Source: Gemmatimonadota bacterium
GTDB lineage: Bacteria > Gemmatimonadota > Gemmatimonadetes > Gemmatimonadales > GWC2-71-9
Direction of reading: 5' to 3'
Assembly (NCBI GenBank): GCA_022710485.1
Contig: JAKLGU010000002.1
Location: forward strand, 213,616-277,615
DNA length: 64,000 nt
Below the pieces are notes generated by a model that saw only the letters and a list, made by a program, of their open reading frames with translations, made no database searches and was not told where the DNA came from. Position 1 is the first letter of the stretch; every line of letters begins with the position of its first letter. The translations under genes and the position numbers were made by a program. Below are positions 17,282 through 26,856 of this stretch, piece after piece.

Positions 17282-20200
17282 GCGTGCCCCGCGGACACCG
17301 GCTCCGCCACGGCGCGGCGGGCCCCCATCTTTTCACGCAGCAATTCGAATAGCACGTACACCACCGGAACGAGGTAGAGGGTCAGGAACGTCGAAACGAA
17401 CATGCCGCCCACGATCACGTAGCCGAGCGGCTGGCGGCTCTCGGAGCCGGCCGACAGCCCGAGCGCGATCGGCAGCGCGCCGAAGATCGTGGCGAACGCG
17501 GTCATCAGGATCGGCCGGAGCCGCACGCGGCCCGCCTCCAGCGTGGCCTCGAGGAGGCCGAGGCCTCGCTCGCGGAGCTGGTTGGCGTATTCCACCAGCA
17601 GGATCGAGTTCTTCGACGCCAGGCCGATGAGCAGGATCATCCCGATCTGGCTGTACAGGTTGAGGGTCGAGCCGGTGATGAACAGGGTCACCAGCGCGCC
17701 GGTGACGGCCAGCGGCACCGCCATGAGCACCGTGAAGGGGTGGATCAGCGACTCGAACTGCGCCGCGAGCACCATGTAGACCACCAGCAGGGCCAGCCCG
17801 AACGCGAGATAGAGCGCGGTGCCGCTCTCAGCGAACTCGCGCGACTCGCCGCTCAGCGCGGTCGAACTGCCGCGGGGCAGCATCGTGGCCGCCGCGGCGT
17901 TCAGGCTGTCGAGCGCCTCGCCGAGCGTGAAGCCCGGCATCAGGTTGGCCGTGATGGTGAAGGACGGCACGCGGTTGAAGTGGAAGAGCCGTTGCGGGCC
18001 GACGCCCTCGTCCACCGTGGTCACCGCCGCCAGGTTGATGAGCTCGCCCCCGCGGCCCCGCACGTAGAGCGAGCTCATGTCGGAGGGGGTGGCCCGGTCG
18101 GCCGGGTCCATCTGCACCATCACGTCGTAAAGCTTGTTGTCGCGGGTGAAGGTGCTGACCCGCCGCCCGCCGAGCATCGTCTCCAGCGTGGAGCCGACGT
18201 CCGACACCGAGACGCCAAGGTCCTCGGCGCGGTCGCGGTCGTAGCGGACCGTGAGCTCGGGCTTGTTGACCTTCAGGTTGGATTGGACGTTTACCAGGCC
18301 GGGAATCTGCATCGCGCGCCCGAGGAACGCCGGCATGACCGCCGTGAGCGAGTCGAAGTCGGGATGCTGGACCACGAACTGCACCGGGCTCCCGAACCCG
18401 CCGATGGGCGAGGGGGCGAAGGCGAAGGCCATGACGCCGGGGATGCTGAAGAGTCCGGGCATCACGCCGCCGATCACCTCCTGCGTGCTCTTGGCGCGGT
18501 CCCGCCAGTCCTTCATGTTGACGAAGACGAACCCGCCGCTGACGTCGCCACCCATGCCGACGATGCTGAAGTAGGAGTTGATTTCCGGCACCCCGGCCAT
18601 CACGGCCTCGACCTGCTTCTGGTAGGTGTCGGTGTACTGCACGGTGGCGCCCTGCGGGCCGGTGGTCATCGCCATGAAGAAGCCGCGATCCTCCGCCGGG
18701 ATGAACTCGCTCTTGAGCGCCTTGAAGGTGACGGCGGCCAGCACCAGCGACCCGAACGCCCCGCCAATGATGACCCAGCGCCGGTGCACCGCCCAGCCGA
18801 GCGTGGCGGCGTAGGTGGTCGCCATCCAGTCGAGCCCTGCCTCCAGCGCCTTGTACACCCGGCCGTGGCTCTTCGGGACCCGCAGGATCCGGGCGCAGAG
18901 CATGGGCGTCAGCGTCAGCGCCACGAAGCCGGAGATGACGACAGATCCGGCCAGCGCCACGCCGAACTCGTTGAAGAGCCGGCCCGTCGTGCCGGTCAGG
19001 AAGGCGAGCGGCGCGAACACCGCGACCAGTGAAATCGTCGTCGCGATGACGGCGAAGCCGATCTCGCTGGTGCCCTTCATGGCGGCGCTGGTCGGGTCCT
19101 CCCCGAGCTCCTCCTGGTGCCGATAGGCGTTCTCGAGCACGATGATGGCGTCGTCCACCACGAGCCCGATGGCCAGGATGAGCGCCAGCAGGGTGAATGT
19201 GTTGACCGAGTAGCCCAGGATGAACATCGCGCCGAAGGCGCCGATGATGGACACCGGGATGGCCAGGCCGGGGATGATCGTGGCCCGCATGTTCCGGAGG
19301 AACAGGAAGATGACGACCACGACGAGCGCGAAGGCCAGGAACAGGGTCTCGATGGTCTCGCTGATGGAGCGCTTGACATAGATGGACTGGTCGAAGGCGG
19401 TGCGCAGGGTGACGCCCGGCGGCAGCGCCTCCTCGATCAGGGGCAGCGCGGCGCGGATGGAGTCGGCGACGTCCACCATGTTGGCCTTGGACTGGCGGAC
19501 AATGCCGACCGCGACGGCCGACGTGCCGTTGAAGCGGAGCATGCTCCGCTCGTCGCGGGGGCCTAGCTCGACTCGGGCCAGGTCCTTGAGCCGGACCAGC
19601 TGGCCGCCCTGGTTGGCCACCACCAGGTCGCCGAACTCCTGCGGCGTCTTGAGCTCGCCGAGCGACCGGACGGTGAACTCCCGGTTCTCGGACTCGATCC
19701 GGCCGGCGGGAATTTCGATGTTCCGGCTCCGGATGGCGGCCTCGACGTTCTGCACCGTCAGGTCGCGCGCGGCCAGTTCCTTGGCCGAGAGCCAGATCCG
19801 CATCGAGTAGCGGCGCTCACCCGCGATGAACGAGTTGCCGACGCCCGGGATGGTCTGGAGCCGTTGCTTGACGACCCGGTCGCCGATGTCGGAAAGATCG
19901 AGCAGGGAGTAGTTCTCGCCGGAAAGCGCCAGCCAGTAGAAGGGCTGGGCGTCGGCGTCCTGCTTCGCGATGACCGGCTCGAGCACTTCGCGCGGCAGGC
20001 GGCCGCGCACCCGGCTCACCTTGTCCCGGACGTCCTGCGCGGCGCTCTCCACGCTCCGGCCGAGGTTGAACTCGAGGGTGATGCTGGTGGACTGCTCCGC
20101 GCTGGTGCTCGTCAGCGTCCGGAGCCCTTCCACCGTGCTCAGTTCCTCCTCCAGAATGTCCGTGACCGCCGACTCCATGACCCGCGGATTCGCGCCGGGG

Positions 20201-20352
20201 AGGAAGACCGAGACCGAGATGATCGGGGGGTCGATGTCCGGGTACTCGCGGACACTGAGCTTGGTATAGCCGATCGCGCCGAAGAGCACGATCGAGAGGC
20301 TCAACATCGTGGCGAGGACCGGGCGCTTGACTGAAGTATCGGAAAGAAACAT
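17278..20352 (-). CDS. RND multidrug efflux permease (HAE1/AcrB-like)
   Basis: 1024 residues, full length for an inner-membrane RND pump: 12 transmembrane helices and two large periplasmic loops. The N-terminus [20 protein letters not shown] is typical. TM4 has the proton-relay segment [15 protein letters not shown] with paired Asp; [21 protein letters not shown] and [13 protein letters not shown] ([20 protein letters not shown]) signatures mark the HAE1 clade. It exports hydrophobic or amphiphilic compounds with TolC and the adaptor encoded downstream. It is the first gene of the operon; the leader 20353-20450 has an AT-rich patch (GTATAAGCATATTCG on the minus strand) that probably holds the promoter. 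No local regulator is adjacent. Confidence 0.95.
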   Translation of the reverse strand: MFLSDTSVKRPVLATMLSLSIVLFGAIGYTKLSVREYPDIDPPIISVSVFLPGANPRVMESAVTDILEEELSTVEGLRTLTSTSAEQSTSITLEFNLGRSVESAAQDVRDKVSRVRGRLPREVLEPVIAKQDADAQPFYWLALSGENYSLLDLSDIGDRVVKQRLQTIPGVGNSFIAGERRYSMRIWLSAKELAARDLTVQNVEAAIRSRNIEIPAGRIESENREFTVRSLGELKTPQEFGDLVVANQGGQLVRLKDLARVELGPRDERSMLRFNGTSAVAVGIVRQSKANMVDVADSIRAALPLIEEALPPGVTLRTAFDQSIYVKRSISETIETLFLAFALVVVVIFLFLRNMRATIIPGLAIPVSIIGAFGAMFILGYSVNTFTLLALILAIGLVVDDAIIVLENAYRHQEELGEDPTSAAMKGTSEIGFAVIATTISLVAVFAPLAFLTGTTGRLFNEFGVALAGSVVISGFVALTLTPMLCARILRVPKSHGRVYKALEAGLDWMATTYAATLGWAVHRRWVIIGGAFGSLVLAAVTFKALKSEFIPAEDRGFFMAMTTGPQGATVQYTDTYQKQVEAVMAGVPEINSYFSIVGMGGDVSGGFVFVNMKDWRDRAKSTQEVIGGVMPGLFSIPGVMAFAFAPSPIGGFGSPVQFVVQHPDFDSLTAVMPAFLGRAMQIPGLVNVQSNLKVNKPELTVRYDRDRAEDLGVSVSDVGSTLETMLGGRRVSTFTRDNKLYDVMVQMDPADRATPSDMSSLYVRGRGGELINLAAVTTVDEGVGPQRLFHFNRVPSFTITANLMPGFTLGEALDSLNAAAATMLPRGSSTALSGESREFAESGTALYLAFGLALLVVYMVLAAQFESLIHPFTVLMAVPLAVTGALVTLFITGSTLNLYSQIGMILLIGLASKNSILLVEYANQLRERGLGLLEATLEAGRVRLRPILMTAFATIFGALPIALGLSAGSESRQPLGYVIVGGMFVSTFLTLYLVPVVYVLFELLREKMGARRAVAEPVSAGHA

Positions 20353-20546
20353 GAGCCAGATTCCTGAACGGGCCGGTGGCGGAGGGACTCCGGACTACTC
20401 CGGACCCATGCCAAATGGCGAATATGCTTATACGGCTTGAGGTTACGAAAAGTTCCCGCCAAGTCGGCGGGGATTAGGATACACGTACGAGCACGGGAAG
20501 GAAAGGATTCCGGACGGGCGGGACGGGGAGCGGAGCCCCCCGGGGG

Positions 20547-20711
20547 TCAGGCGGCGGACTTCCGGGCCAGCGCCTTGTCGATGACCGGACCAGCGAAAAG
20601 GGCGATCATGGCGTTGACCAGCACGCCGATGAGCAGCGTCACGAACGTCAGGGCCGCCAGGATCAGCCCTGCGCCAACGGCGGCCAGCACCATTTCGACG
20701 AAACTGAACAT
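20547..20711 (-). CDS. small membrane protein
   Basis: 54 residues from ATG 20711 with AAGGAG at good spacing. Nearly the whole protein is hydrophobic (EMVLAAVGAGLILAALTF and VTLLIGVLVNAMIALF), forming two membrane passes, ending in a short basic tail (IDKALARKSAA). No family is recognised. It reads toward the RND operon (about 190 bases away) and has its own promoter overlapping that of the divergent gene at 20821, so it may or may not be linked to the pump. Confidence 0.65.
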   Translation of the reverse strand: MFSFVEMVLAAVGAGLILAALTFVTLLIGVLVNAMIALFAGPVIDKALARKSAA

Positions 20712-20750
20712 GACGCACTCCTTGGGGGTATCGTCCGGCAGGAACGAGAG

Positions 20751-20760
20751 TAGCTTATAC
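20751..20760. promoter_or_regulatory. overlapping divergent -10 elements (TAGCTTATAC)
   Basis: The plus strand reads TAGCTT at 20751-20756; the minus strand reads TATAAG at 20759-20754. Genes start at 20821 (plus) and 20711 (minus). TAGCTT/TATCTT-type hexamers recur before other starts in this window. Confidence 0.4.
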
Positions 20761-20820
20761 CCGTCCCGGGCCCCGAGCAACAGGGCCCGCTTCCATGCAC
20801 CCCAGGCACACGAGGTCTCC

Positions 20821-21465
20821 ATGCGACGACTGCTCGCCAGCACGGCTTTCGCCCTGATGCTCGCCGCCCCCGCCGCCGCCCAGCAGCCCGACCCGGACAA
20901 GGCCGTCCAGGGCAGCGGCACCCTTCCCGCCGGCTGGATGGCCCGCGTGGACGGCGACGCCCCGCTGACCAAGGTCAAGTTCGAGACGATGCCGCCGGGC
21001 TGGCACATCACGCTCGGACCGGCCGCCATCTTCTACCAGCCGGCCGACACCTTCAGCGGCAACGCTCACCTGGTCGCGACCCTCCACCTCTTCCCCGGCG
21101 CCACCCATCCCGAGTCATTCGGCATGTTCCTCGGCGGGCAGGACCTCCAGGGGGCGAACCAGTCCTACACCTATTTCCTGATCCGCGGCGACGGCAAGTT
21201 CCTGATCAAGCGGCGGAAGGGCGACGCCACCACGAACGTGGTGGGCTGGACCGCCAACGCCGCGATCAAGGCAGCCGACTCGACCGGCCACTCCTCGAAC
21301 GAGCTGAGCATCCTGGTCAAGGACGGGAAGGTGTCGTTCATGGCCAATGGGAAGGAAGTCTATTCCGCGAACGCGGCCGACGTGGACACCAAGGGCGTGG
21401 TCGGCGTGCGGATCAACCACAACCTCAGCATCCACCTCGAGAAGCTGCAGGTCCACCGGATGTAG
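20821..21465 (+). CDS. secreted protein, probable concanavalin-like (DUF1080/LamG) fold
   Basis: 214 residues from ATG 20821 with a weak GAGG. The signal peptide (LLASTAFALMLAAPAAAQ) is clear. The mature protein has the strand pattern of LamG/DUF1080 jellyrolls: GWHITLGPAAIFYQPADTFSG, HLVATLHLFPGATHPESFGMF, TYFLIRGDGKFLIKRRKG, NELSILVKDGKVSFMANGKEV, GVVGVRINHNLSIHLEKLQV. Such folds often bind or hydrolyse carbohydrate. No catalytic residue can be assigned. Monocistronic; the converging HEAT-repeat gene ends 6 bases after its stop. Confidence 0.7.
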   Translation: MRRLLASTAFALMLAAPAAAQQPDPDKAVQGSGTLPAGWMARVDGDAPLTKVKFETMPPGWHITLGPAAIFYQPADTFSGNAHLVATLHLFPGATHPESFGMFLGGQDLQGANQSYTYFLIRGDGKFLIKRRKGDATTNVVGWTANAAIKAADSTGHSSNELSILVKDGKVSFMANGKEVYSANAADVDTKGVVGVRINHNLSIHLEKLQVHRM

Positions 21466-21471
21466 GGTCCG

Positions 21472-22848
21472 TCAGGCGCGGCGGTCCAGCTCACCACGGG
21501 CCGCCGCACCCACTTCCCCTTCCCCCTCCCGCACCAGCCTGGTCAGCGCTGCGCGCGCCGCGCGCGTCGGCGAGGCCGCCAGCGCCGCCACGACCTCCAG
21601 CCGCTCAGACAGCGAGAGCCCGCCGCGCGACAGGAAGCCGCGCTTCCGGAGTGCCAGCGTCGCCATCGCGGCGGCGGCCTCGGGAGCCTCGATCCGTGCG
21701 AGCGCCTTGAGCATCACGCGCCAGGTGGCGGTGTCGCGTTCGGCCTCCAGCGCGGCGAGCAACGGCATGGCCAGCGCGCCGCTGCCGCGCCGGCCGATGG
21801 CGCCAGCGGCGTCCTGGCGCGTCTCGGGACTCGGATGCGCCAGCCCCTGCCGCAGCGCCTCCGACCCGAACTGCGCCGGGTACCTCGAGAGCGCCTCGAG
21901 TGCGGCCCCGCGGAGGCGCGGTTCCGGATGCCCGAGCAAGATGCGGAGCCCGGGCAGCGCCTCCGGCGCCATCTGGCGGCCGAGCGCCTCGGCAGCGTGC
22001 CGCGCCTCGTACCATACCGGGCTCCGGAGGAGTGGGACGAGCACCGGGACGGCCTCGGGCATCCGGCCGAGGGCGTCGAGGAGAAAGCGGAGCGGGACGG
22101 GCGATTCCGTCTTCCGAAGCGCCTCGATCATGAGCTCCGCCGCCTCCACACCGCGCCACTGGAGCACCTCCGCGGCCCGCGCCTGCTCTTCCGGCGTCCG
22201 CACCGCATGATCGATGATGCCCACCAGCAGCGGCTTCGAGAGCGCGCGGCGGGCGGTGATCGACACGGTACGGCGATCCACCTCGGGCACCCGGCCCGCG
22301 AGCCGCACCAACGCCTGGGCGGCGTGGAGCGCCTCGGTCCACGCCCCTCGCTGCCGCGCCGACCCGAGCGCCGCCGTGAGCGCGGCCACCTCCGCGCCGG
22401 AGGCGGTGTGCGCCCGATCGTCCTCCCCGGGAAAGTCCTGGCTTCCCATCAGCACCAGCGGCGGCGGGTCCGCCACGGCGCCGGCAGGCGCCGGCGGCTT
22501 CCAGGAGTTGGGGATGAGCTGGGCCACCATCTCGTAACCGAGCGCGGGGTGCTCGGGCAGCGGGGCGTCGCCACCGAGCGCACGGGCCAGCGCCTCCAGC
22601 GCCTCGGCCGGGGCGCCGGCCGCGATGGTGAGCACCTCGACCTGCCGGCGGAGCAGGTGGGAGCGGAGGTTGGCGATGTCGTACTCGCCGGAGCGGAAAA
22701 GCCCCGCCTCGACGGAGACCGGCGTCGCTGCCACGAGCCGCACGACCTCCGCGAGCAGCAGCCCGGCCTCCGCCGCGCCGGAGGCGCCGGCGCGGTACGC
22801 CGCGATCAGGCGGCCGTAGGCCGTGACGAAGGCGGTCGGGGGCGTCAT
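21472..22848 (-). CDS. HEAT-repeat protein of unknown function
   Basis: 458 residues from ATG 22848, coupled to potD by an ATGA overlap. The C-terminal two thirds are HEAT/PBS-lyase-like helical repeats (AEVLQWRGVEAAELMIEALR, PLRFLLDALGRMPEAVPVLV, WYEARHAAEALGRQMAPEAL, RLRGAALEALSRYPAQFG, ETRQDAAGAIGRRGSGALAM). The N-terminal 150 residues are helical with no known domain. Such solenoids serve as protein-binding scaffolds. Its position as last gene of the pot operon is unusual and may be positional only. Confidence 0.8.
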   Translation of the reverse strand: MTPPTAFVTAYGRLIAAYRAGASGAAEAGLLLAEVVRLVAATPVSVEAGLFRSGEYDIANLRSHLLRRQVEVLTIAAGAPAEALEALARALGGDAPLPEHPALGYEMVAQLIPNSWKPPAPAGAVADPPPLVLMGSQDFPGEDDRAHTASGAEVAALTAALGSARQRGAWTEALHAAQALVRLAGRVPEVDRRTVSITARRALSKPLLVGIIDHAVRTPEEQARAAEVLQWRGVEAAELMIEALRKTESPVPLRFLLDALGRMPEAVPVLVPLLRSPVWYEARHAAEALGRQMAPEALPGLRILLGHPEPRLRGAALEALSRYPAQFGSEALRQGLAHPSPETRQDAAGAIGRRGSGALAMPLLAALEAERDTATWRVMLKALARIEAPEAAAAMATLALRKRGFLSRGGLSLSERLEVVAALAASPTRAARAALTRLVREGEGEVGAAARGELDRRA

Positions 22849-23918
22849 CCGGCCTTCACCTCGGTCCAGATCTGGTAGTACCGCTGCGTCTCCTCGCCGA
22901 GGTCGCGGTAGAACTCCAGTCGAGTGAGTTCCTCGGCCGAGGGGTACGGTACGGGATCGCTCAAGAGGAGGGTGCCTGGGGCGTTCGCAGTGCCGTAGCC
23001 CGTGACGGCTGCGTTGCGGGCGGCGACCTCCGGCCGGAGCATGTAGTCCAGGAACCGGAGCGCCTCGACCACGTTCGGCGCATTGGAGGGAATGGCCATG
23101 GTGTCCATCCAGATCGAGCTCCCCTCCCTGGGTACGGTATAGGCAATCTCGGGCGACTCCGCCGCCGCCTGGGCGGCATCCCCGTTCCACATCTGGGCGA
23201 CCCAGACATCCCCGGCCACGATCTGTCCACGCACCGGGGCGGAGATGTACGCCAGCAGGTTGGCACGGGCGGCCAGCGCGTCGGCCTTAGCCTGCCCCAA
23301 TTCTGCCGGGTCGGTCGAATTGACGGAGTGGCCGCGATACCGCAGCATCGCGCCGAGCACCTCCCGGGCGTCGTCCATCATCGTCATCGACCCGGCGTAA
23401 GCCGTGTCGAAGAACACCCCCCAGGAATCGGGCGGGATGGCGACCTTGTCCCGCCGCCACGCGATGCCCGAGGTCCCCCACTCGTAGGGCACGGCGAAGT
23501 CGGGGTGCGGATTGGCCGACGGGACCTGGAACATCGGCGCGATGTTGCCGAGGTTGGCCAGCGCACCGTCCGGGATCTGCAGGAGGAGCCCGGCCTCCAC
23601 CAGCGAGGGAAGGAGGTAGCTGGTGGGGAGGATGATGTCGTACCCCTGCGCGCCCGCAAACAGCCTGGCGAGCATCTCCGCGTTGCTCTCGTAGGTATCC
23701 ACCGTGACGCGGATCCCGGTCTCCCGCTCGAAATCGGGGACGGTCTCGGGAGCCATGTAGTCGGACCACATGTAGACATTGAGGCGGGGGCGCCGGTCGC
23801 AGGCAGCCATCCAGGGCAGGAGGCCGACCGCCGCCCCCGCCGCCGCGGTCGCGCGCACGAAGTCCCGGCGGGACGGGGCAGCGGGGGAAAGCGCGCTGTC
23901 GGAGGGAGCTGGCGGCAT
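22845..23918 (-). CDS. potD: spermidine/putrescine-binding protein of ABC importer
   Basis: 357 residues. The leader carries a twin-arginine motif (RRDFVRATAAAG) and a lipobox (LPWMAAC), so it is probably Tat-exported and lipid-anchored. The mature protein matches PotD/PotF: LNVYMWSDYMAPETVPDFE at the start, YDIILPTSYLLPSLVEAGLL, VPYEWGTSGIAWR, VWVAQMWNGDAAQAA and a SIWMDTMAIPSNAPN segment near polyamine-binding residues. It delivers polyamines to PotBC. It lies 68 bases after potC with its own TAGCTT hexamer upstream (23955-23960), allowing extra expression of the binding protein. Confidence 0.93.
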   Translation of the reverse strand: MPPAPSDSALSPAAPSRRDFVRATAAAGAAVGLLPWMAACDRRPRLNVYMWSDYMAPETVPDFERETGIRVTVDTYESNAEMLARLFAGAQGYDIILPTSYLLPSLVEAGLLLQIPDGALANLGNIAPMFQVPSANPHPDFAVPYEWGTSGIAWRRDKVAIPPDSWGVFFDTAYAGSMTMMDDAREVLGAMLRYRGHSVNSTDPAELGQAKADALAARANLLAYISAPVRGQIVAGDVWVAQMWNGDAAQAAAESPEIAYTVPREGSSIWMDTMAIPSNAPNVVEALRFLDYMLRPEVAARNAAVTGYGTANAPGTLLLSDPVPYPSAEELTRLEFYRDLGEETQRYYQIWTEVKAG

Positions 23919-23954
23919 CGTCGCAGGGGCCGTGGTGAAGTGGGGGACCGCCCT

Positions 23955-23960
23955 AAGCTA
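23955..23960 (-). promoter_or_regulatory. putative internal -10 (TAGCTT) before potD
   Basis: TAGCTT on the minus strand, 37 bases before the potD ATG, in the only sizeable gap of the pot operon. The spacing fits a short leader. Confidence 0.4.
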
Positions 23961-23986
23961 CACGCCGCACGCCGGGTCCGCGAACC

Positions 23987-24766
23987 TCAGGCGCCGCGCG
24001 TTCCGCCCAGTCGCGACGCCAGCGCGATGGTGCCGGTGGTGAGCACCACGAGCACGGCACTCACGGCGTTGATGGTGGGCTCGACCCCCCGCCGCACCAT
24101 GGAGTAGACCAGCACGGGGAGCGTGGTAGATCCGGGGCCGGCCACGAAGAAGGTGATGACGAAGTCGTCGAGGGAGAGGGTGAAGGCGAGCAGCGCCCCC
24201 GCGAGGATCCCCGGCGCCAACAGGGGCAGGGTGATGCGCCGGAAGGCGGTGACCTCGTCCGCCCCGAGCGCGAGGGCCGCCTCCTCCAGCGAGCGATCCA
24301 TCCCGCGCAACCTGGCCAGAACCACCACGGCGACGAAAGGCGTCGTGAACGCGACATGCGCCACGATCACGGTGCCCACCCCCAGCGGCACGCGAAGCGC
24401 CACGAAGAGAATGAGCAGCGAGATGCCCGCCACGATCTCCGGCGTGACGATCGGCAGGTAGAGTCCCCCCTCGATGAGGCGCCGACCCCGGAAGGGGCGC
24501 CGGGAGAGGCCGAGCGCGAGCAGGGTCCCCAGGAGCGTCGCGACCAGGGTGCTGAGGGTCGCGACGGTCAGGCTCAGGCGGAGGGCGCGGAGGATGTCGG
24601 GCCGCTCGAGGAGCCGGGCGTACCAGTGGAGGGTGAACCCGCTCCAGGACGCCGCGAAGCGCGAGCTGTTGAAGGAGTAGAGCACCAGCACCAGCACCGG
24701 GAGGTGGAGGACGAGGAAGATCCCGCCGACCAGCGCCACCAGGAGGGGGGAGAGGCGGCGGGTCAC
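23987..24766 (-). CDS. potC: polyamine ABC importer permease
   Basis: 259 residues from GTG 24766, overlapping the potB stop by 4 bases. Six membrane helices, opening with LSPLLVALVGGIFLVLHLPV. The ATPase-coupling EAA loop reads EEAALALGADEVTAFRRITL. It resembles PotC more than PotB by its position and the FNSSRFAASWSGFTLHWYARLL segment after helix 1. The long frame that reads on upstream is a shadow of potB. Confidence 0.92.
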   Translation of the reverse strand: MTRRLSPLLVALVGGIFLVLHLPVLVLVLYSFNSSRFAASWSGFTLHWYARLLERPDILRALRLSLTVATLSTLVATLLGTLLALGLSRRPFRGRRLIEGGLYLPIVTPEIVAGISLLILFVALRVPLGVGTVIVAHVAFTTPFVAVVVLARLRGMDRSLEEAALALGADEVTAFRRITLPLLAPGILAGALLAFTLSLDDFVITFFVAGPGSTTLPVLVYSMVRRGVEPTINAVSAVLVVLTTGTIALASRLGGTRGA

Positions 24767-25644
24767 GCGGCGGCCTCCGCGTCGCGCACCCGGAGCCAGG
24801 CGAGGAGCCCCACCATCACCACCCCCATCAGCGCGAAGGAAACGGCCGCGCCGAACGGCCAGTTGCGCGCGGGGCCGAACTGGTTCTGCACCAGGTTGCC
24901 CAGCATCATCGTCTTGGCGCCACCGAGGAGGTCGGGCGTCAGGAAGGCGCCGAGCGAGGGGATGAACACCAGCAGCGACCCCGCCGCCACGCCGGGGAGC
25001 GAGAGCGGCAGGATCACGCGCCGGAACCGGGCAAACGCCCGCGCACCGAGCACCTCGGCCGCATCGACGAGGTCGAGATCGAGTCGCTCCAGCGAGGCGT
25101 AGATCGGCAACACCATGAACGGCAGGTACCCGTACACCAGGCCGGCGAGCACCGCCCCCGGCGTGTAGAGCAGCTCGAGGGGGGCGCTGGTCAGCCCGAG
25201 CCCCATCAGCGTCGAGTTGACGACGCCTCCCCCCCGCAGCAGCACGATGATCGCGTAGGTGCGGATCAGGAAGCTGGTCCAGAAGGGAAGGATGACCAGG
25301 AAGAGCAGGATGTTCCGCCAGCGGCCGGCGCGCGCGATGACGTAGGCGACCGGGTAGCTGAGGACGAGGCAGAGGCCGGTGGTGGCGAGCGCAATCCAGA
25401 GCGTGCGCCAGGCGATCGCCAGATAGAGGGGATCGAGAAAGCGCCGGTAGTGCTCCAGCGTGAAACCAGGCGCGACGCCCCAGTAGGTGCCGCGATGCAT
25501 CACGCTGTACGCCAGCAGCACGACGAGCGGCACGGCGAAGAAGGCCGCCAGCCAGAGGAGGCCGGGCGTCAGCAGCGCCCACGACCCCGCGGCGGGGCGG
25601 CGCGCGAAATACGCGAGGAGGCGGCGGCGCGGCGAGGAACTCAC
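24763..25644 (-). CDS. potB: polyamine ABC importer permease
   Basis: 293 residues. Six predicted helices, starting LLTPGLLWLAAFFAVPLVVL. The EAA loop is DAAEVLGARAFARFRRVILP. The large periplasmic segment after helix 1 (SVMHRGTYWGVAPGFTLEHY) fits PotB. Its start overlaps the potA stop by 4 bases and its stop overlaps the potC start by 4 bases. Confidence 0.92.
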   Translation of the reverse strand: MSSSPRRRLLAYFARRPAAGSWALLTPGLLWLAAFFAVPLVVLLAYSVMHRGTYWGVAPGFTLEHYRRFLDPLYLAIAWRTLWIALATTGLCLVLSYPVAYVIARAGRWRNILLFLVILPFWTSFLIRTYAIIVLLRGGGVVNSTLMGLGLTSAPLELLYTPGAVLAGLVYGYLPFMVLPIYASLERLDLDLVDAAEVLGARAFARFRRVILPLSLPGVAAGSLLVFIPSLGAFLTPDLLGGAKTMMLGNLVQNQFGPARNWPFGAAVSFALMGVVMVGLLAWLRVRDAEAAA

Positions 25645-26765
25645 TCCGGATCCAGCACCTGGCAGTCCTCGGGGCGCCAGGCCACGACCACGGTGTCACC
25701 GCGGCGCCAGCGGAGGGGATTGAGGAGCTGCCCCTCGTTCCGGAGCGCCACCCGCACCAGGCGGCCGTCGGACATCGTCACCACCACGTGCATCGTCTCG
25801 CCGAGGTACACGATGTCCCGCACGGTGCCCGGGAGGGCGTTCTCCCCGGCGGGGACGGCGCCCGGTTCGAAGAGGTCGAGCCATTCGGGCCGCACGGCAA
25901 TCCTGACCCCGGCACCCTCCTGGATGCCGGGGTGGTCGGGCACCCCGAACCGCGCACCATCGGCCGCCGTCACCGTCCATGGGGTGGCTTCCCCGCTTCC
26001 CCGCTTGCCCGCCTGTCCGTCGAAAAGATTCGCCTCCCCGATGAACCCCGCGACGAACTCCGTCCGGGGGTTCTCGTAGATGTCGGCCGGCGTGCCGACT
26101 TGCGCCACCCGCGCGGCGCTCATGACGGCGATCCGGTCGGACATCGCGAGCGCTTCCTCCTGGTCGTGGGTCACGTACACGAACGTCATCCCGAGCTCGC
26201 GGTTCAGCGTCTTCAGTTCGAGCTGCATCTCCTTCCGAAGCTGCAGGTCGAGGGCGCCAAGTGGTTCGTCGAGGAGCAGGATCGCGGGATCGAGCACCAG
26301 CGCGCGGGCCAGCGCCACCCGCTGCCGCTGGCCGCCCGAGAGCTGGTGCGGACGGCGGCGGGCGAAGGTGGCCGGCGCCAGCCGGACGAGCCCGAGGGCC
26401 CGCTCGACCCGGCCCGGAATCTCGGTGCGCGGGACCCGGTGCTCCTCGAGCCCGAAGGCGATGTTCCGTTCGACCGACAGGTGGGGAAAGAGGGCGTAGC
26501 TCTGGAAGACCATCCCGATGCGGCGCTCGTAGGGGCGCCGGACGTTGACCACCTCGCCGTCGATGCGGACCTCGCCGCCGTCGGGGTCCGGTGTCTCGAA
26601 GCCGGCCAGCAGGCGGAGGGTGGTGGTCTTGCCGCAGCCGCTGGGGCCGAGGAGGGAGAAGAACTCGCCGCGCCGGACGGAGAACGAGACCCGGTCGACG
26701 GCGCGGCTGTCGCCGAACGACTTGCTGACGCGGCGGAACTCGACAATGGGCGGCGTCTCGGTCAC
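25641..26765 (-). CDS. potA: polyamine ABC importer ATP-binding protein
   Basis: 374 residues from GTG 26765. Walker A is LGPSGCGKTTTLRLL (about 40-54), Q-loop FQSYALFPHLSVERNIAFG, signature QLSGGQRQRVALARAL, Walker B ILLLDEPLGALD, H-loop THDQEEAL. The C-terminal regulatory TOBE domain begins near 245. Between the ATPase and TOBE cores the segment FDGQAGKRGSGEATPW is encoded by a GGGGAAGC-type minisatellite (25987-26012), a low-complexity insertion in frame. First gene of potABCD; TATCTT at 26797-26802 is a likely -10. Confidence 0.94.
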   Translation of the reverse strand: MTETPPIVEFRRVSKSFGDSRAVDRVSFSVRRGEFFSLLGPSGCGKTTTLRLLAGFETPDPDGGEVRIDGEVVNVRRPYERRIGMVFQSYALFPHLSVERNIAFGLEEHRVPRTEIPGRVERALGLVRLAPATFARRRPHQLSGGQRQRVALARALVLDPAILLLDEPLGALDLQLRKEMQLELKTLNRELGMTFVYVTHDQEEALAMSDRIAVMSAARVAQVGTPADIYENPRTEFVAGFIGEANLFDGQAGKRGSGEATPWTVTAADGARFGVPDHPGIQEGAGVRIAVRPEWLDLFEPGAVPAGENALPGTVRDIVYLGETMHVVVTMSDGRLVRVALRNEGQLLNPLRWRRGDTVVVAWRPEDCQVLDPE

Positions 26766-26796
26766 GCGCGGTCGTCCGGAAGTGGGGGAATTGGCG

Positions 26797-26802
26797 AAGA
26801 TA
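26797..26802 (-). promoter_or_regulatory. putative -10 (TATCTT) of the pot operon
   Basis: TATCTT on the minus strand, 31 bases before the potA GTG, in the 91-base gap between potA and the divergent sensor kinase gene. Confidence 0.4.
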
Positions 26803-26844
26803 CCGTGACGGGGGTCGGGTCGGCAGGGAGGCGGGGTGCGCCGC

Positions 26845-26850
26845 TATCTT
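26845..26850 (+). promoter_or_regulatory. putative -10 (TATCTT) of the sensor kinase gene, leaderless spacing
   Basis: TATCTT ends 6 bases before ATG 26857, the spacing expected if the transcript begins at the start codon. Confidence 0.45.
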
Positions 26851-26856
26851 TTCGGC

